Shown here one piece after another: positions 1 through 7,862 of a DNA stretch of 64,000 nt; position 1 is the first letter of the stretch, and every line of letters starts with the position of its first letter. This stretch comes from Roseobacter sp. MH60115 (GTDB lineage Bacteria; Pseudomonadota; Alphaproteobacteria; Rhodobacterales; Rhodobacteraceae): contig NZ_JADOBQ010000013.1 of the NCBI RefSeq assembly GCF_015644665.1, positions 1 to 64,000 of the forward strand. The letters are read 5' to 3'. A program made the position numbers and the translations under genes. Under the pieces are notes generated by a model. That model made no database searches. It was not told where the DNA came from and saw only the letters and a list, made by a program, of their open reading frames with translations.

Positions 1-206
1 CGGCGAAATTCTCCAACACCTGCTGGTCGCTGATCGACGCCAATGACGGGGTGAAGGTGGGGGCGACCTACGAGGCGACGGCGGAGAAGATCGCCAAGGT
101 GGACGGGTTCATCTCCGCCACCGGCGAAAGCAGCGCCCTGCGCCGCGCGACCTACGAGGAATCCGAAGGCTGGTACAAGGGGATCACAGCCGACATGTTC
201 GGCTGA
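1..206 (+). CDS. soxF: Flavocytochrome c sulfide dehydrogenase-like flavoprotein, C-terminal end (partial)
   Basis: Only the last 67 codons are in the window. The frame is open from base 3 to a TGA at 204-206. The residues KFSNTCWSLI followed by a short beta-hairpin and a final WYKGITADMFG match the C-terminal domain of FCSD/SoxF flavoproteins, which oxidise sulfide in the periplasm and contribute a conserved cysteine in the NTC motif. The DUF302 and YeeE/YedE genes that follow on the same strand fit the end of a roseobacter sox cluster. The start and FAD-binding part lie outside the window, so the name rests on the C-terminus and the neighbours. Confidence 0.7.
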   Translation, partial: AKFSNTCWSLIDANDGVKVGATYEATAEKIAKVDGFISATGESSALRRATYEESEGWYKGITADMFG

Positions 207-219
207 CCCGCGCGCCGGG

Positions 220-233
220 CTGACCTGGATCAA
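220..233. promoter_or_regulatory. Degenerate FNR-like box upstream of the DUF302 gene
   Basis: CTGAC-CTGG-ATCAA has one good half-site (ATCAA) and one imperfect half. It is centred about 64 bp before the ATG at 291, the same spacing as the better boxes elsewhere in the window. Weak on its own. Confidence 0.35.
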
Positions 234-290
234 GGGCAGGCCCGGCGCGACATGTTTGACTGGGGCCACCCTCATCTGGAAGGAGAGACT

Positions 291-722
291 ATGAGACGTT
301 TCATGCTTGCCGCGACGGTTGCCCTGATCGCGGGATCGGGCCAGGCGGCGGATCAGGCGGTCACCCACGCCTTTGACGGCAGTTTCGAGGATGCGGCCTT
401 TGCCGTGGAAAGCGCCATTGTCGGGCGCGGGCTGGTCATCGATTATGTCAGCCACACCGGCGAGATGCTGAACCGGACCGGCGCGGATGTGGGCAGCACC
501 AAGGCGTTGTTCAATGAGGCGGATATTTTCCTTTTCTGCTCGGCGCAGGTGTCGCGGGCCGTGATGGAGGCGGACCCGATGAACATTGCCCATTGCCCCT
601 ATGGCATTTTTGTCGCGGATCAGGCGGGCGCGGTGATGATCGGCTATCGTACCTACCCGCAGGGCGAGATGCAGCAGGTGCAGGCGCTTCTGGACGAGAT
701 CGTGCAGGAGGCGCTGGAATAG
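291..722 (+). CDS. DUF302 domain protein, secreted
   Basis: This is a 143-residue protein with an N-terminal signal peptide (about residues 1-20, ending GSGQAA) followed by a DUF302-type domain. The start at 291 is chosen because AGGAGA lies just upstream; an in-frame ATG at 252 has no such site and would bury the signal peptide. Visible features are the FCSAQ segment and the NIAHCPYGIFVAD motif, which resembles the conserved C-terminal part of DUF302 proteins. DUF302 proteins often accompany sulfur-oxidation genes, and here it lies between a SoxF-like gene and a sulfur transporter. Its biochemical role is not known; a periplasmic accessory role in sulfur metabolism is an inference from position. 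Confidence 0.75.
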   Translation: MRRFMLAATVALIAGSGQAADQAVTHAFDGSFEDAAFAVESAIVGRGLVIDYVSHTGEMLNRTGADVGSTKALFNEADIFLFCSAQVSRAVMEADPMNIAHCPYGIFVADQAGAVMIGYRTYPQGEMQQVQALLDEIVQEALE

Positions 723-740
723 CCAGGCGGTGCTGCCTGC

Positions 741-754
741 TTGACCCACATCAA
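741..754. promoter_or_regulatory. FNR/FixK-type box upstream of yeeE/yedE
   Basis: TTGAC-CCAC-ATCAA fits the TTGAN4-type dyad bound by FNR/FixK regulators, with one mismatch from TTGAT. It is centred about 60 bp before the ATG at 807, where an activating site at -41.5 would sit if the leader is short. Confidence 0.6.
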
Positions 755-806
755 GGTGTATAGCGCCCCGTTTCGGTAGGCCCGTTCTGACGGGAAAGGT
801 CTGGCG

Positions 807-1868
807 ATGGTGGAAACCCTGATTGACCGGTTCGGAGATGGGGCCGTGCTGATGATGGCGGGGGCCGTGGTTGGCGTGCTCTTTGGCGTCGCGGCGCAGC
901 ATTCACGGTTTTGCCTGCGCGCGGCAACGGTCGAGCTGTCCGAGGGGCAGGTCGGGCCGCGCCTGTCGATCTGGTTTCTGGCGTTTTCCGCGGCCGTGCT
1001 TTGCGTGCAGGGCGCGATTTCTCTGGGGTTCCTCGATGTCTCCGAGGCGCGGCAGCTGGCCGCCACCGGCAGCCTCTCCGGGGCGGTGATTGGCGGGCTG
1101 CTCTTTGGGGCGGGTATGATCCTTGCGCGCGGTTGCGTCAGCCGTCTGCTGGTGCTTTCGGCCACGGGCAATTTGCGCGCGATCCTGACGGGTCTGGTGC
1201 TGACGCTGGTGGCGCAGGCCGCGCTGCGTGGGGTTCTGGCCCCCCTGCGCGAAGGTCTCGCGGGGCTGTGGTTGATCGACGGCGGTGCCGCGCGCAGCCT
1301 GCTTGCGCAGCTGGGGGTGAGTTCCACTGCGGCGGCGATATGCGCCGCGATTGCGCTGATCCTCACCGTTGTGCTGGCGGTGGCCAGCCGCCTGCCGGTG
1401 ACCCGCATGATCGCTGCCGGATGTGTCGGCGTGGCGGTCGGCCTGGGGTGGATTTTCACCTACACAATTGCCCAGAGCTCTTTCGAGGTGATCGCGGTGT
1501 CGTCCATCACCTTCACCGGGCCCTCGACCGACACGCTGATGGGGCTGGTCAATGCGACCCGCTTGCCGCTGAGCTTTGGGGTCGGGCTGGTGCCGGGCGT
1601 GTTTGCCGGGGCCGCCCTGATGGCACTGGCCTCGGGGGAGGCGCGGATTGAGCGGTTTGGCCCCGACACACCGATGGAGCGCTACCTGATCGGGGCGGTG
1701 CTGATGGGCTTCGGCAGCATGCTGGCGGGCGGCTGTGCCGTGGGCGCGGGCCTGTCCGGCGGGTCGATCTTTGCGGTGACCGCCTGGGTGGCGCTGCTTT
1801 TCATGTGGGTGGGGGCGATGCTGACCCACCGGCTGTTGCAGGTGCGCGTGAGCGGCTACAGGGTTTGA
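807..1868 (+). CDS. YeeE/YedE family sulfur-compound transporter
   Basis: This 353-residue integral membrane protein has about nine hydrophobic segments. It has the internally repeated layout of the YeeE/YedE (TsuA) family, which moves thiosulfate or related sulfur species across the inner membrane. Family-type cysteine motifs are present: SRFCLRA near residue 33, ILARGCVSR near 110 and MLAGGCAVGAGLSGG near 310; the glycine-cysteine pairs are thought to hand substrate along the pore. An FNR-like box precedes it. Its place after SoxF and DUF302 genes suggests it supplies or exports a sulfur intermediate for periplasmic sulfur oxidation. Substrate is inferred from the family. Confidence 0.85.
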   Translation: MVETLIDRFGDGAVLMMAGAVVGVLFGVAAQHSRFCLRAATVELSEGQVGPRLSIWFLAFSAAVLCVQGAISLGFLDVSEARQLAATGSLSGAVIGGLLFGAGMILARGCVSRLLVLSATGNLRAILTGLVLTLVAQAALRGVLAPLREGLAGLWLIDGGAARSLLAQLGVSSTAAAICAAIALILTVVLAVASRLPVTRMIAAGCVGVAVGLGWIFTYTIAQSSFEVIAVSSITFTGPSTDTLMGLVNATRLPLSFGVGLVPGVFAGAALMALASGEARIERFGPDTPMERYLIGAVLMGFGSMLAGGCAVGAGLSGGSIFAVTAWVALLFMWVGAMLTHRLLQVRVSGYRV

Positions 1869-2173
1869 CTTTGGATCAGACGCTGCTGGCCCGTCTATGC
1901 CAAGCGGAGGTTTATGGCCGCGCAGCGAATGTGTCTAAGAGCCCAAAGTTCCAAATGCTGCGCCATGCGCCAATGGCAGTTACCGTATATCGTTGACGTT
2001 GCTCGCATTAGTGCACTATCACTGCGGCCATGATGAAATTGTTCTTCGCATTGCAGGGCTATTATCCCCAGCTTCCATAGCTGCGGGTCATTCATCATTG
2101 GTTTTCCGCTGCCCTGACAGCGGTCAACATGCAAAACGACCTTGTGCCGGGCGGTACATTCAAAGGTCGAAAA
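1869..2173. other. Gene-poor, lower-G+C stretch
   Basis: About 305 bp separate the transporter from the next gene. The base composition drops relative to flanking sox-type genes. No protein-like reading frame, RNA gene or convincing repeat was recognised; short open frames here look like chance. The lower G+C continues through the tyrA-like gene and on to about 3177, suggesting one inserted segment. Confidence 0.5.
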
Positions 2174-2965
2174 ATGAACAACAAAAGCAGAAGTCAAAAC
2201 AGGTCGCTCGGCATCGTGGGATTTGGCGCGTTCGGACAACTTGCAGCCCGTCATCTTGGTCAGCATTTTGAGATAATGGCCTACGATCCGTCCCCGGACA
2301 TTGCCGTGGCCGCAAAGCAGCTCGAAGTACGACTGTCATCTCTGCACTCGGTGTCGCAGGCTGACGTTGTCCTCATTGCGGCACCAGTGTCCTCATTCGA
2401 AGGGGTTGTCAGCGAGATTGCGGTTGCTTGTAAACCTGACGCACTGATTGTCGATGTCGGCTCGGTCAAAGTCGCTCCTTCCGAAATCATGCGGCGGCTG
2501 CTTCCGAACCACGTAGATATCGTTGCGACTCACCCTCTGTTCGGTCCTCAAAGTGGCAAGACAGGTATTGAAGGTCTGAAAATTGCGGTCTGTCCAATTC
2601 AGGGTAAACAACATGCGAGGCTGGCTGCGTTTTTACACAAGGTTCTGGGGCTGTCAGTCATCATGACAACACCAGAAGATCACGACCAAGAAGCAGCAGT
2701 TGTCCAAGGGCTCACGCATCTCATCGCCAAAGTGCTGTTGGGAATGGGCCCGCTGCCAACGTGCATGACAACGAAGAGCTTTGACCTGTTATCTGAGGCG
2801 ATTTCCATGGTGCAGGATGATGCCCCGGAAGTATTTGAAGCGATTGAAAAGGCTAACCCCTACGCCGAGACCGTGAGACGACAGTTTTTTGACTTGGCCG
2901 CGAGTTTGAGTATCGAACTGGAAACAGCATCGAGAATACCATTGCACAATGAAACCGGACATTGA
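2174..2965 (+). CDS. Prephenate/arogenate dehydrogenase-like protein
   Basis: The 263-residue product starts with a Rossmann nucleotide-binding loop (GIVGFGAFGQLAARHL, residues 12-27) and carries THPLFGPQSG near residue 125, the signature of TyrA-type prephenate/arogenate dehydrogenases that oxidatively decarboxylate to form tyrosine or its precursor. The ATG at 2174 is preceded by AAAGG at good spacing; an upstream ATG at 2129 is less likely. The size suits monofunctional, plant-like arogenate dehydrogenases lacking ACT or chorismate mutase domains. Base composition is clearly lower in G+C than neighbouring genes and it sits alone between sulfur genes, so horizontal acquisition is likely. 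The exact substrate cannot be told from sequence. Confidence 0.75.
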   Translation: MNNKSRSQNRSLGIVGFGAFGQLAARHLGQHFEIMAYDPSPDIAVAAKQLEVRLSSLHSVSQADVVLIAAPVSSFEGVVSEIAVACKPDALIVDVGSVKVAPSEIMRRLLPNHVDIVATHPLFGPQSGKTGIEGLKIAVCPIQGKQHARLAAFLHKVLGLSVIMTTPEDHDQEAAVVQGLTHLIAKVLLGMGPLPTCMTTKSFDLLSEAISMVQDDAPEVFEAIEKANPYAETVRRQFFDLAASLSIELETASRIPLHNETGH

Positions 2966-3177
2966 TGGCGCAGCATCTAACGGCAGCAAAGTCCCGCAAA
3001 GCAGATGTAGAACATACTTTTTGCAACGGTGGGTTCGGGCGACATCGCTTTCCAGTGGCGGACTATTTGCCAAAAGGATCAAATCGTTCTTTCGGTAGGA
3101 TGTTCCGGGAGTTGAAAGCCTATGGATTGGCGGGCGTCCAAGGGTCACACTACGTGGCGTGCAGGGGCGACACCGGC

Positions 3178-4116
3178 CTATTCAAACTCCATCTGCTCAA
3201 AGACCCGGCCCGCGTTCTTGGTCGCCAGCTCCTCGAAGGTGTCGAGATGGGCATAGGGGGATTGATCAACGTAATAGGCCTCGGCCAGCCCGCCGCCCGC
3301 GTCGATATGGGCGCCGATCTGGGTGCGCAGGTATTCCAGATAGCCCTTGGTGTAGCGGCGCACCTGATCCATGTTGGTCGGATGGCCGTGGCCGGGGATG
3401 ACATAGGTGGCCTCCAGCGCCTCGAAGGCGTTGTCCCATGTGTCCAGCCAGTCGGCGGCATAGGTGTGCTCGAAAATCGGCAGCATGCGTTCGTGAAAGG
3501 CCATGTCGCCTGAGATCACGAGGCTCTGATCCGGCAGCCAGACCACGATGTCGCCCGGGGAATGGGCGGGGCCGAGGTAACGCGCCTCGATCCGGAACGC
3601 GCCCATCTCGACGGCATATGTGTCCTCGAAGGTCTCTGTCGGGCCCTGCAGGGTAGTGCCCTCGGCCCGGTCGCGGTTGTAGCGTTTCATGCCCTCCAGG
3701 ATGCTGCCGCCGTAGTCCGCAATTTCCGTGGCGGCATCGACATGGGCGACGATGGGCACGCCCTGTTCCGCCCAATAATTGTTGCCGAGCATGGCGTGGC
3801 CCTGACCGTTTTCGTTGAAGACCAGTTTCACCGGCTGGTCGGTGATCGCCTTGATTTCATTGTGCAGGGCAGCGGCGAGCCCATAGGCGGCCCCGGCGTT
3901 GATCACGACGACCCCGTCGCCGGTCACGATGAAGCTGAGATTGTTGTTATGGCCCGCGTTTTCATAGGTCGGCGGGGCGGTGGCGCCGATGGCGGAGAAG
4001 ACGCCGGGGATCACCTCCACCGGTTTGTCATAGAGCAGCGAGGCGGGGTATTTGTCCGCGATGTCCTCGCTGGCATAGGCGGATGTGGCAAGCAGAAAGG
4101 GCAGGGTCCAGCGCAT
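3178..4116 (-). CDS. SoxH-like MBL-fold protein with altered metal motif
   Basis: This 312-residue protein has a short signal peptide (ending AYA, about residue 15) and the overall layout of SoxH-type metallo-beta-lactamase-fold proteins found with sox genes. The later metal motifs look intact: PAHSPGD, VISGDMAFHE and a final IPGHGHPT. The first motif, normally HxHxDH, instead reads NENGQGH at residues 101-107, so most zinc ligands of that loop are missing, and the usual Asp-Thr-Gly strand reads VINAGAAYG. It may bind one metal, or none, and could be non-hydrolytic. Its ATG overlaps the stop of the upstream MBL gene (TAATG), so the two are translationally coupled. Confidence 0.75.
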   Translation of the reverse strand: MRWTLPFLLATSAYASEDIADKYPASLLYDKPVEVIPGVFSAIGATAPPTYENAGHNNNLSFIVTGDGVVVINAGAAYGLAAALHNEIKAITDQPVKLVFNENGQGHAMLGNNYWAEQGVPIVAHVDAATEIADYGGSILEGMKRYNRDRAEGTTLQGPTETFEDTYAVEMGAFRIEARYLGPAHSPGDIVVWLPDQSLVISGDMAFHERMLPIFEHTYAADWLDTWDNAFEALEATYVIPGHGHPTNMDQVRRYTKGYLEYLRTQIGAHIDAGGGLAEAYYVDQSPYAHLDTFEELATKNAGRVFEQMEFE

Positions 4117-5030
4117 TACGCGTCCTCCGGAAGAAAGCGATAGGTCGCGCCGTCGCGGGTGACGCGCCCGAGGCCGCCGTGGGGCAGGTGAAAGCCCATC
4201 AGCGGGATGTCATCGGTTGCCAGGTGATCCAGCAGCCGCAAGCGGGTCGCGGCCCCAAGGTCCGGGTCCTGATCGGCCCCGCTGGGCCAGTCGGGGCGGG
4301 CAAAGGCCACGTGATGGTTGCCGATGGCGTCCCCACCGACCATGACCGCCTGCGTGCCGTCGCGGATTTCAAACGCCATGTGACCGGGGGTGTGGCCGGG
4401 CGTGCCATGGGCCAGGATGCCGGGCAGGATTTCATCACCGCTGTTGAACAGGCTGATCTGATCCTCGACCGCCTGCAGCCTGCGCGCTGCCCCCACGGCA
4501 AAGGAGGCGCGGGCCTCGCCGATAGTGGTGACCGTGTCGGGGTCGGTCCAATAGGTCCATTCCGCTTGCCCGATCATCAGCTCCGCCTGCGGAAAGACCG
4601 GATCGTCGAAGTCATCGAGGATCCCCCAGAGGTGGTCGGGATGGGCGTGGGTAAAGACCACATGGGTGATGTCTTCGGGGGCGACGCCCTGTGCGGCGAG
4701 ACTGTCAAGGAGGGCCCCGGCGCTCGGCATGAACCCCGCGCCTGCGCCCGCGTCGAAGAGGATGATTTTGTCATCCTGACGCAGCAGTGTCAGGTTGCAA
4801 GGGGGTTTCAGTTGGTCGGCGGAGACACCGTTTTTGGAGAGGATCTCCTGCAGCGGTTCTTGGGGCAGACCGTCAAAGAACATCGATCCCGGCAGTACCA
4901 GATGGCCGTCGCTAACGCTGGTGATGTCAAAAGACCCCAGCTGCAGCGTCTGGGCGACGGTGTAGAGAGGTGTGGCACAGGCCGCGCAGCCGCCGAGACC
5001 CGCAAGGACCTGCCTTCTGTCCAGTTTCAT
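4116..5030 (-). CDS. MBL-fold metallo-hydrolase, Tat-type export signal
   Basis: A 304-residue metallo-hydrolase. The ATG at 5030 has GGAGGG just upstream and is preferred over the longer frame beginning at 5090. The N-terminus (DRRQVLAGLGG) looks like a twin-arginine signal, suggesting export of a folded, metal-loaded protein to the periplasm. The canonical metal motif THAHPDHLWG is present near residue 140, followed by HGTPGHTPGH and GGDAIGNHH, so a dinuclear zinc site is plausible. It is coupled to the SoxH-like gene downstream, which lacks the first motif, giving an intact/degenerate pair. Substrate unknown. Confidence 0.8.
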   Translation of the reverse strand: MKLDRRQVLAGLGGCAACATPLYTVAQTLQLGSFDITSVSDGHLVLPGSMFFDGLPQEPLQEILSKNGVSADQLKPPCNLTLLRQDDKIILFDAGAGAGFMPSAGALLDSLAAQGVAPEDITHVVFTHAHPDHLWGILDDFDDPVFPQAELMIGQAEWTYWTDPDTVTTIGEARASFAVGAARRLQAVEDQISLFNSGDEILPGILAHGTPGHTPGHMAFEIRDGTQAVMVGGDAIGNHHVAFARPDWPSGADQDPDLGAATRLRLLDHLATDDIPLMGFHLPHGGLGRVTRDGATYRFLPEDA

Positions 5031-5167
5031 GCCGCCCTCCCAGACAAATTCTATTTCATGAATATGACATGGGAAAGACGGGGAACACAAGCCTTGCGTT
5101 GGCGGTCAGCTTGGTGGAAGTGCCGCTGTTTCGACGGGGCGCAAACCACCCCTGGACGGACCCGGGA

Positions 5168-6109
5168 TCAGAACGCCACGCGGTCGCCGCCCTTGAGGTC
5201 CAGCATCGCGCGCGCCTCGTCCGGGGTTGCGACCTCGCAGCCCAGATCCTCGACGATGTGGCGTATTTTCGCGACCTGCTGCGCGTTGCTGTCCGCCAGT
5301 GTTCCGCGCAAGATAAAGAGGCTGTCCTCCAGCCCGACGCGCACGTGGCCGCCCATCTGACTGGCGGTTGTGGCCAGCGTCATCTGCGCCTCGCCCGCGC
5401 CCAGCACGGACCAGCGATAATCCTCGCCAAAGAGCCGGTCTGCCGTGCGTTTCATGAACACCAGATTGTCGACCTCCGCACCGATCCCGCCCAGGATGCC
5501 AAAGATGAACTGGATGAAGACGGGCGCCTTGAAGAGCCCGATATCCATGCAGAATTTCAGATTGTAGAGATGCCCCACGTCGTAGCATTCATGCTCGAAT
5601 TTAACGTCATGGGGACTGAGCGTTTCTGCGGCCTCGCGAATGTCGCGGAAGGTGTTGCGAAAGATGTTGCCGTCCGAGTTGGCGACATAGTCCTTTTCCC
5701 AGTCGAATTTCCAGTCGTCATCGCCATAGCGCCCGGCAAGCGGATGGAAGGAGAAGTTCATCGATCCCATGTTCATCGAGCACATCTCAGGGGAAAACGT
5801 CTTGGCCGGGGTGATTCGGTCCTGAATGGACAGGGTCAGGGAGCCGCCGGTCGAGATGTTCACAACCGCATCGGTCGCCTGTTTGATGCGCGGCAGAAAG
5901 GGGGCGAAGTCATCGACATTCACAGAGGGCGACCCGGTGTCGTTGTCGCGGGCATGCAGGTGCAGGATGGAGGCGCCAGCCTCTGCGGCGGCCAGCGCCT
6001 GTGCGGCGATATCGTCATAGGTATAGGGCAGGGCGTCCGACATGGTGGGCGTGTGAATCGCCCCCGTCACGGCGCAGGTGATGATGGTTTTCTGTTTCGC
6101 CTTGGCCAT
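5168..6109 (-). CDS. BKACE-family beta-keto acid cleavage enzyme (DUF849)
   Basis: The 313-residue protein matches the BKACE family (3-keto-5-aminohexanoate cleavage enzyme and relatives). These TIM-barrel zinc enzymes condense a beta-keto acid with acetyl-CoA to give acetoacetate plus a new CoA thioester. The zinc-binding HLHAR motif is at residues 50-54, and GSMNFSF, GLEDSLF and an Asn-Ser-rich phosphate-type region are visible. AAAGG precedes the ATG at 6109. It is intact and lies at the downstream end of the IclR-linked operon, right behind the degraded SDR, dehydrogenase and LivM remnants. Which beta-keto acid it cleaves is not readable from sequence; the decayed dehydrogenase may once have supplied it. 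Confidence 0.85.
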   Translation of the reverse strand: MAKAKQKTIITCAVTGAIHTPTMSDALPYTYDDIAAQALAAAEAGASILHLHARDNDTGSPSVNVDDFAPFLPRIKQATDAVVNISTGGSLTLSIQDRITPAKTFSPEMCSMNMGSMNFSFHPLAGRYGDDDWKFDWEKDYVANSDGNIFRNTFRDIREAAETLSPHDVKFEHECYDVGHLYNLKFCMDIGLFKAPVFIQFIFGILGGIGAEVDNLVFMKRTADRLFGEDYRWSVLGAGEAQMTLATTASQMGGHVRVGLEDSLFILRGTLADSNAQQVAKIRHIVEDLGCEVATPDEARAMLDLKGGDRVAF

Positions 6110-6112
6110 GGG

Positions 6113-6850
6113 TCAGCCTTTCTTGGGGGAGGGTTTGACGCGGAAACAGAGCGGGAAGAGTTCGACGTCGAACCGGCTGCGGATCAGGCCCCAGAGGCCG
6201 GTCGGGGCCTTCAGCATGATCACGATGGCCACGGTGCCGAGCACGATGAGGTAGATCGTCCCGAGGTCCGCAAGGGTTTCGCGCAAGAGAAAGAAGATCA
6301 GCGTGCCGATGATCGGTCCTTCGATGGTGCCGATGCCGCCGATCACCACGATGAAGATCACGAAGGCCGTCCAGTCGTTGACCGAAAAGGCGGCGTCCGG
6401 CGAGATGCGCAGTTTCTGCAGGAAGATCAGCGCGCCGATCATGGCCGTCAGCGCGGCGGTGACCACGTAGACGATGAATTTCGTGCGCCAGATGTCGATG
6501 CCAAGCGAGCCTGCGGCCAGTTCATTGTCGCGAATGGCGGTCAGGGCCAGCCCGTTGCGCGACCGCAAAAAGAGGTAGACGGCGGCGATCACGAGGACGG
6601 CGGAGCCCATGGCGAGCCAATAGCTCAGGTGTTCGCGGCCCGACCGCGAGGCGGCCAGGGATCTGACGATGCCCACCGGCAGCGATGATCCGGACCCGCC
6701 CCCCAGTGCGGAGACCTGGGCAAAGGACAGGCGGAACACCTCGGCGATGACCCATGTGCCGATGGCGAAATAGGCGCCGCGCAGCCGGAAGATCAGAAGG
6801 GCGACCGGCACGGCGATGAGCGCGCCCGGCGGATGCAGGCCACCAAAGAT
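6113..6850 (-). pseudogene. Branched-chain amino-acid-type ABC permease LivM, 5'-truncated remnant
   Basis: The frame encodes about 240 residues of a LivM-type permease, beginning around GLHPPGALIAVPVALL and running through FRLRGAYFAIGTWVIAEVFRL to a normal C-terminus. LivM proteins are usually about 300-350 residues, so the first membrane segments are gone. Upstream the sequence passes directly into a dehydrogenase fragment, separated by a TGA at 6854-6856. No ribosome-binding site was recognised at the GTG (6811). No LivF, LivG, LivH or binding protein accompanies it. It is best read as a leftover of a lost uptake system. Confidence 0.8.
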
Positions 6851-6853
6851 CGT

Positions 6854-7092
6854 CAGCGCAAAGCGTCATCTGCAGCGGCATCCTCTGTCCATTCGGTACA
6901 GACAACCTTCACCAGTGGGATCATATGGGGCGAGGTCCACCAATGGGTGCCAAGCGCGCGAGATTTCAGACGCAGCCCGCCGATGATCCCGGTGATCGGC
7001 ATGACCGAGGTGTTGGACGTTAGAGTGCAGCTCTCCGGGGCGTGTTCCTCGACCTCGGCAAAGATCTCTTGCTTGAGCGCCAGCTTTTCCGG
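6854..7092 (-). pseudogene. 3-hydroxyacyl-CoA dehydrogenase family, internal fragment
   Basis: About 78 codons on the minus strand read EKLALKQEIFAEVEE, then SNTSVMPITGIIGGL and GTHWWTSPHMIPLVKVV, then EWTED before a TGA. The SNTS and H-W-x-P-P-like segments are characteristic of the NAD-domain end of 3-hydroxyacyl-CoA dehydrogenases. Both the N-terminal GxGxxG nucleotide loop and the C-terminal helical domain are missing. It is fused upstream to a truncated SDR and followed directly by the LivM remnant. Internal fragment left by deletions on both sides; it cannot make an active enzyme. Confidence 0.8.
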
Positions 7093-7504
7093 GCGGCCTC
7101 GCAGCCAAGCGCCTTGGTCATCCCGTCCACCGCCGCCCTTGATGTATAGCCTGCCGGGTGGCCCAGAAGACCACGGGCGGAGGAGACAATGACGATCTTG
7201 CCACCTCGTTCATGCCCGAGGCGACCACCAGAATGTCGAGCTGGCCGAAGGTTTGAACCGTTTCGGCCACCATGTTGGCGCAAGCGGTCTCGCTGTCGGG
7301 CCGCGCGTTGATCTGGTGAACGGGGCCGGTGCATGTCGCGGCAACCTCGGCCATCGCAGTGGCATTGCCTGCGGCCAACACCAGTTTGCAGCCCGCCCCC
7401 GACAGGCACTGCGCAGCGACCGCGCCGAAAGCGCCGGAGGCCCCGGTGATCAGCGCCACCTTGTCCGTCACGTCGAACATCGAAAAGGGATTGTCGAGCG
7501 CCAT
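7093..7504 (-). pseudogene. Short-chain dehydrogenase/reductase, internally deleted and truncated
   Basis: From the ATG at 7504 the frame encodes a good SDR N-terminus (VALITGASGAFGAVAAQ, then LDILVVASGMNE). At about 7203 the coding frame shifts and continues as GKIVIVSSARGLLGHPAGYT, which in SDRs lies about 50 residues later, so an internal segment is deleted. The catalytic YxxxK stretch is also missing: GYT runs straight into SRAAVDGMTKALG. The fragment ends at about 7093, where it joins the dehydrogenase piece. The start lies a few bases after the cupin stop, so this was the third gene of the IclR-linked operon. Confidence 0.8.
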
Positions 7505-7508
7505 GGGT

Positions 7509-7862
7509 CTACTCCGGCCTTTTGCCATCGGGATAGGGGATCACGACCAGCATTTTGCAGATATGGTTGGATTTGTTCTCGATGCGCCGCCGTTCACCCA
7601 GGGGGATGGTGCAGCTGTCCATGGCGGCCAGAACGGTCTCCGTGCCATCGACCTCCACGGTCATCTCCCCTTCGAGCACGACGTAGACCTTTTCAAAGGG
7701 TGTGCTGTCCGGGCCCGCACCGCCGCCGGGCAGGAATTGCGAGAACCCGACCCACTGGTTTTCCGGCCCGCCCTCTTCGAACCCCTGCAGCCGCAGGCCT
7801 GCGACCCCCCAATGGTTGGGGGCCTCATAGGGCTGTGCCTCGGAGAAGCGCTTGAGGTGCAT
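7509..7862 (-). CDS. Small cupin-domain protein
   Basis: A 117-residue single-domain cupin. A conserved core is visible: a first strand pair with PGGGAGPDSTPFEKVYVVLEGEMTVEVDG and a second motif with SCTIPLGERRRIENKS. Histidines typical of the metal site are largely replaced, so metal binding is uncertain. Its ATG overlaps the stop of the cyclase gene (TGATG), implying translational coupling. In catabolic operons such cupins act as small isomerases, decarboxylases or sensors of the pathway. Specific role unknown. Confidence 0.8.
   Translation of the reverse strand: MHLKRFSEAQPYEAPNHWGVAGLRLQGFEEGGPENQWVGFSQFLPGGGAGPDSTPFEKVYVVLEGEMTVEVDGTETVLAAMDSCTIPLGERRRIENKSNHICKMLVVIPYPDGKRPE

Noticed and set aside
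1895..2266. Open frame of 123 codons on the minus strand before the tyrA-like gene
   Set aside because: No recognisable domain or ribosome site, and it overlaps the start of the tyrA-like gene; probably chance.
2962..3513. Open frame on the plus strand after the tyrA-like gene
   Set aside because: Its second half is antisense to the SoxH-like gene, and the first half has no protein-like features.
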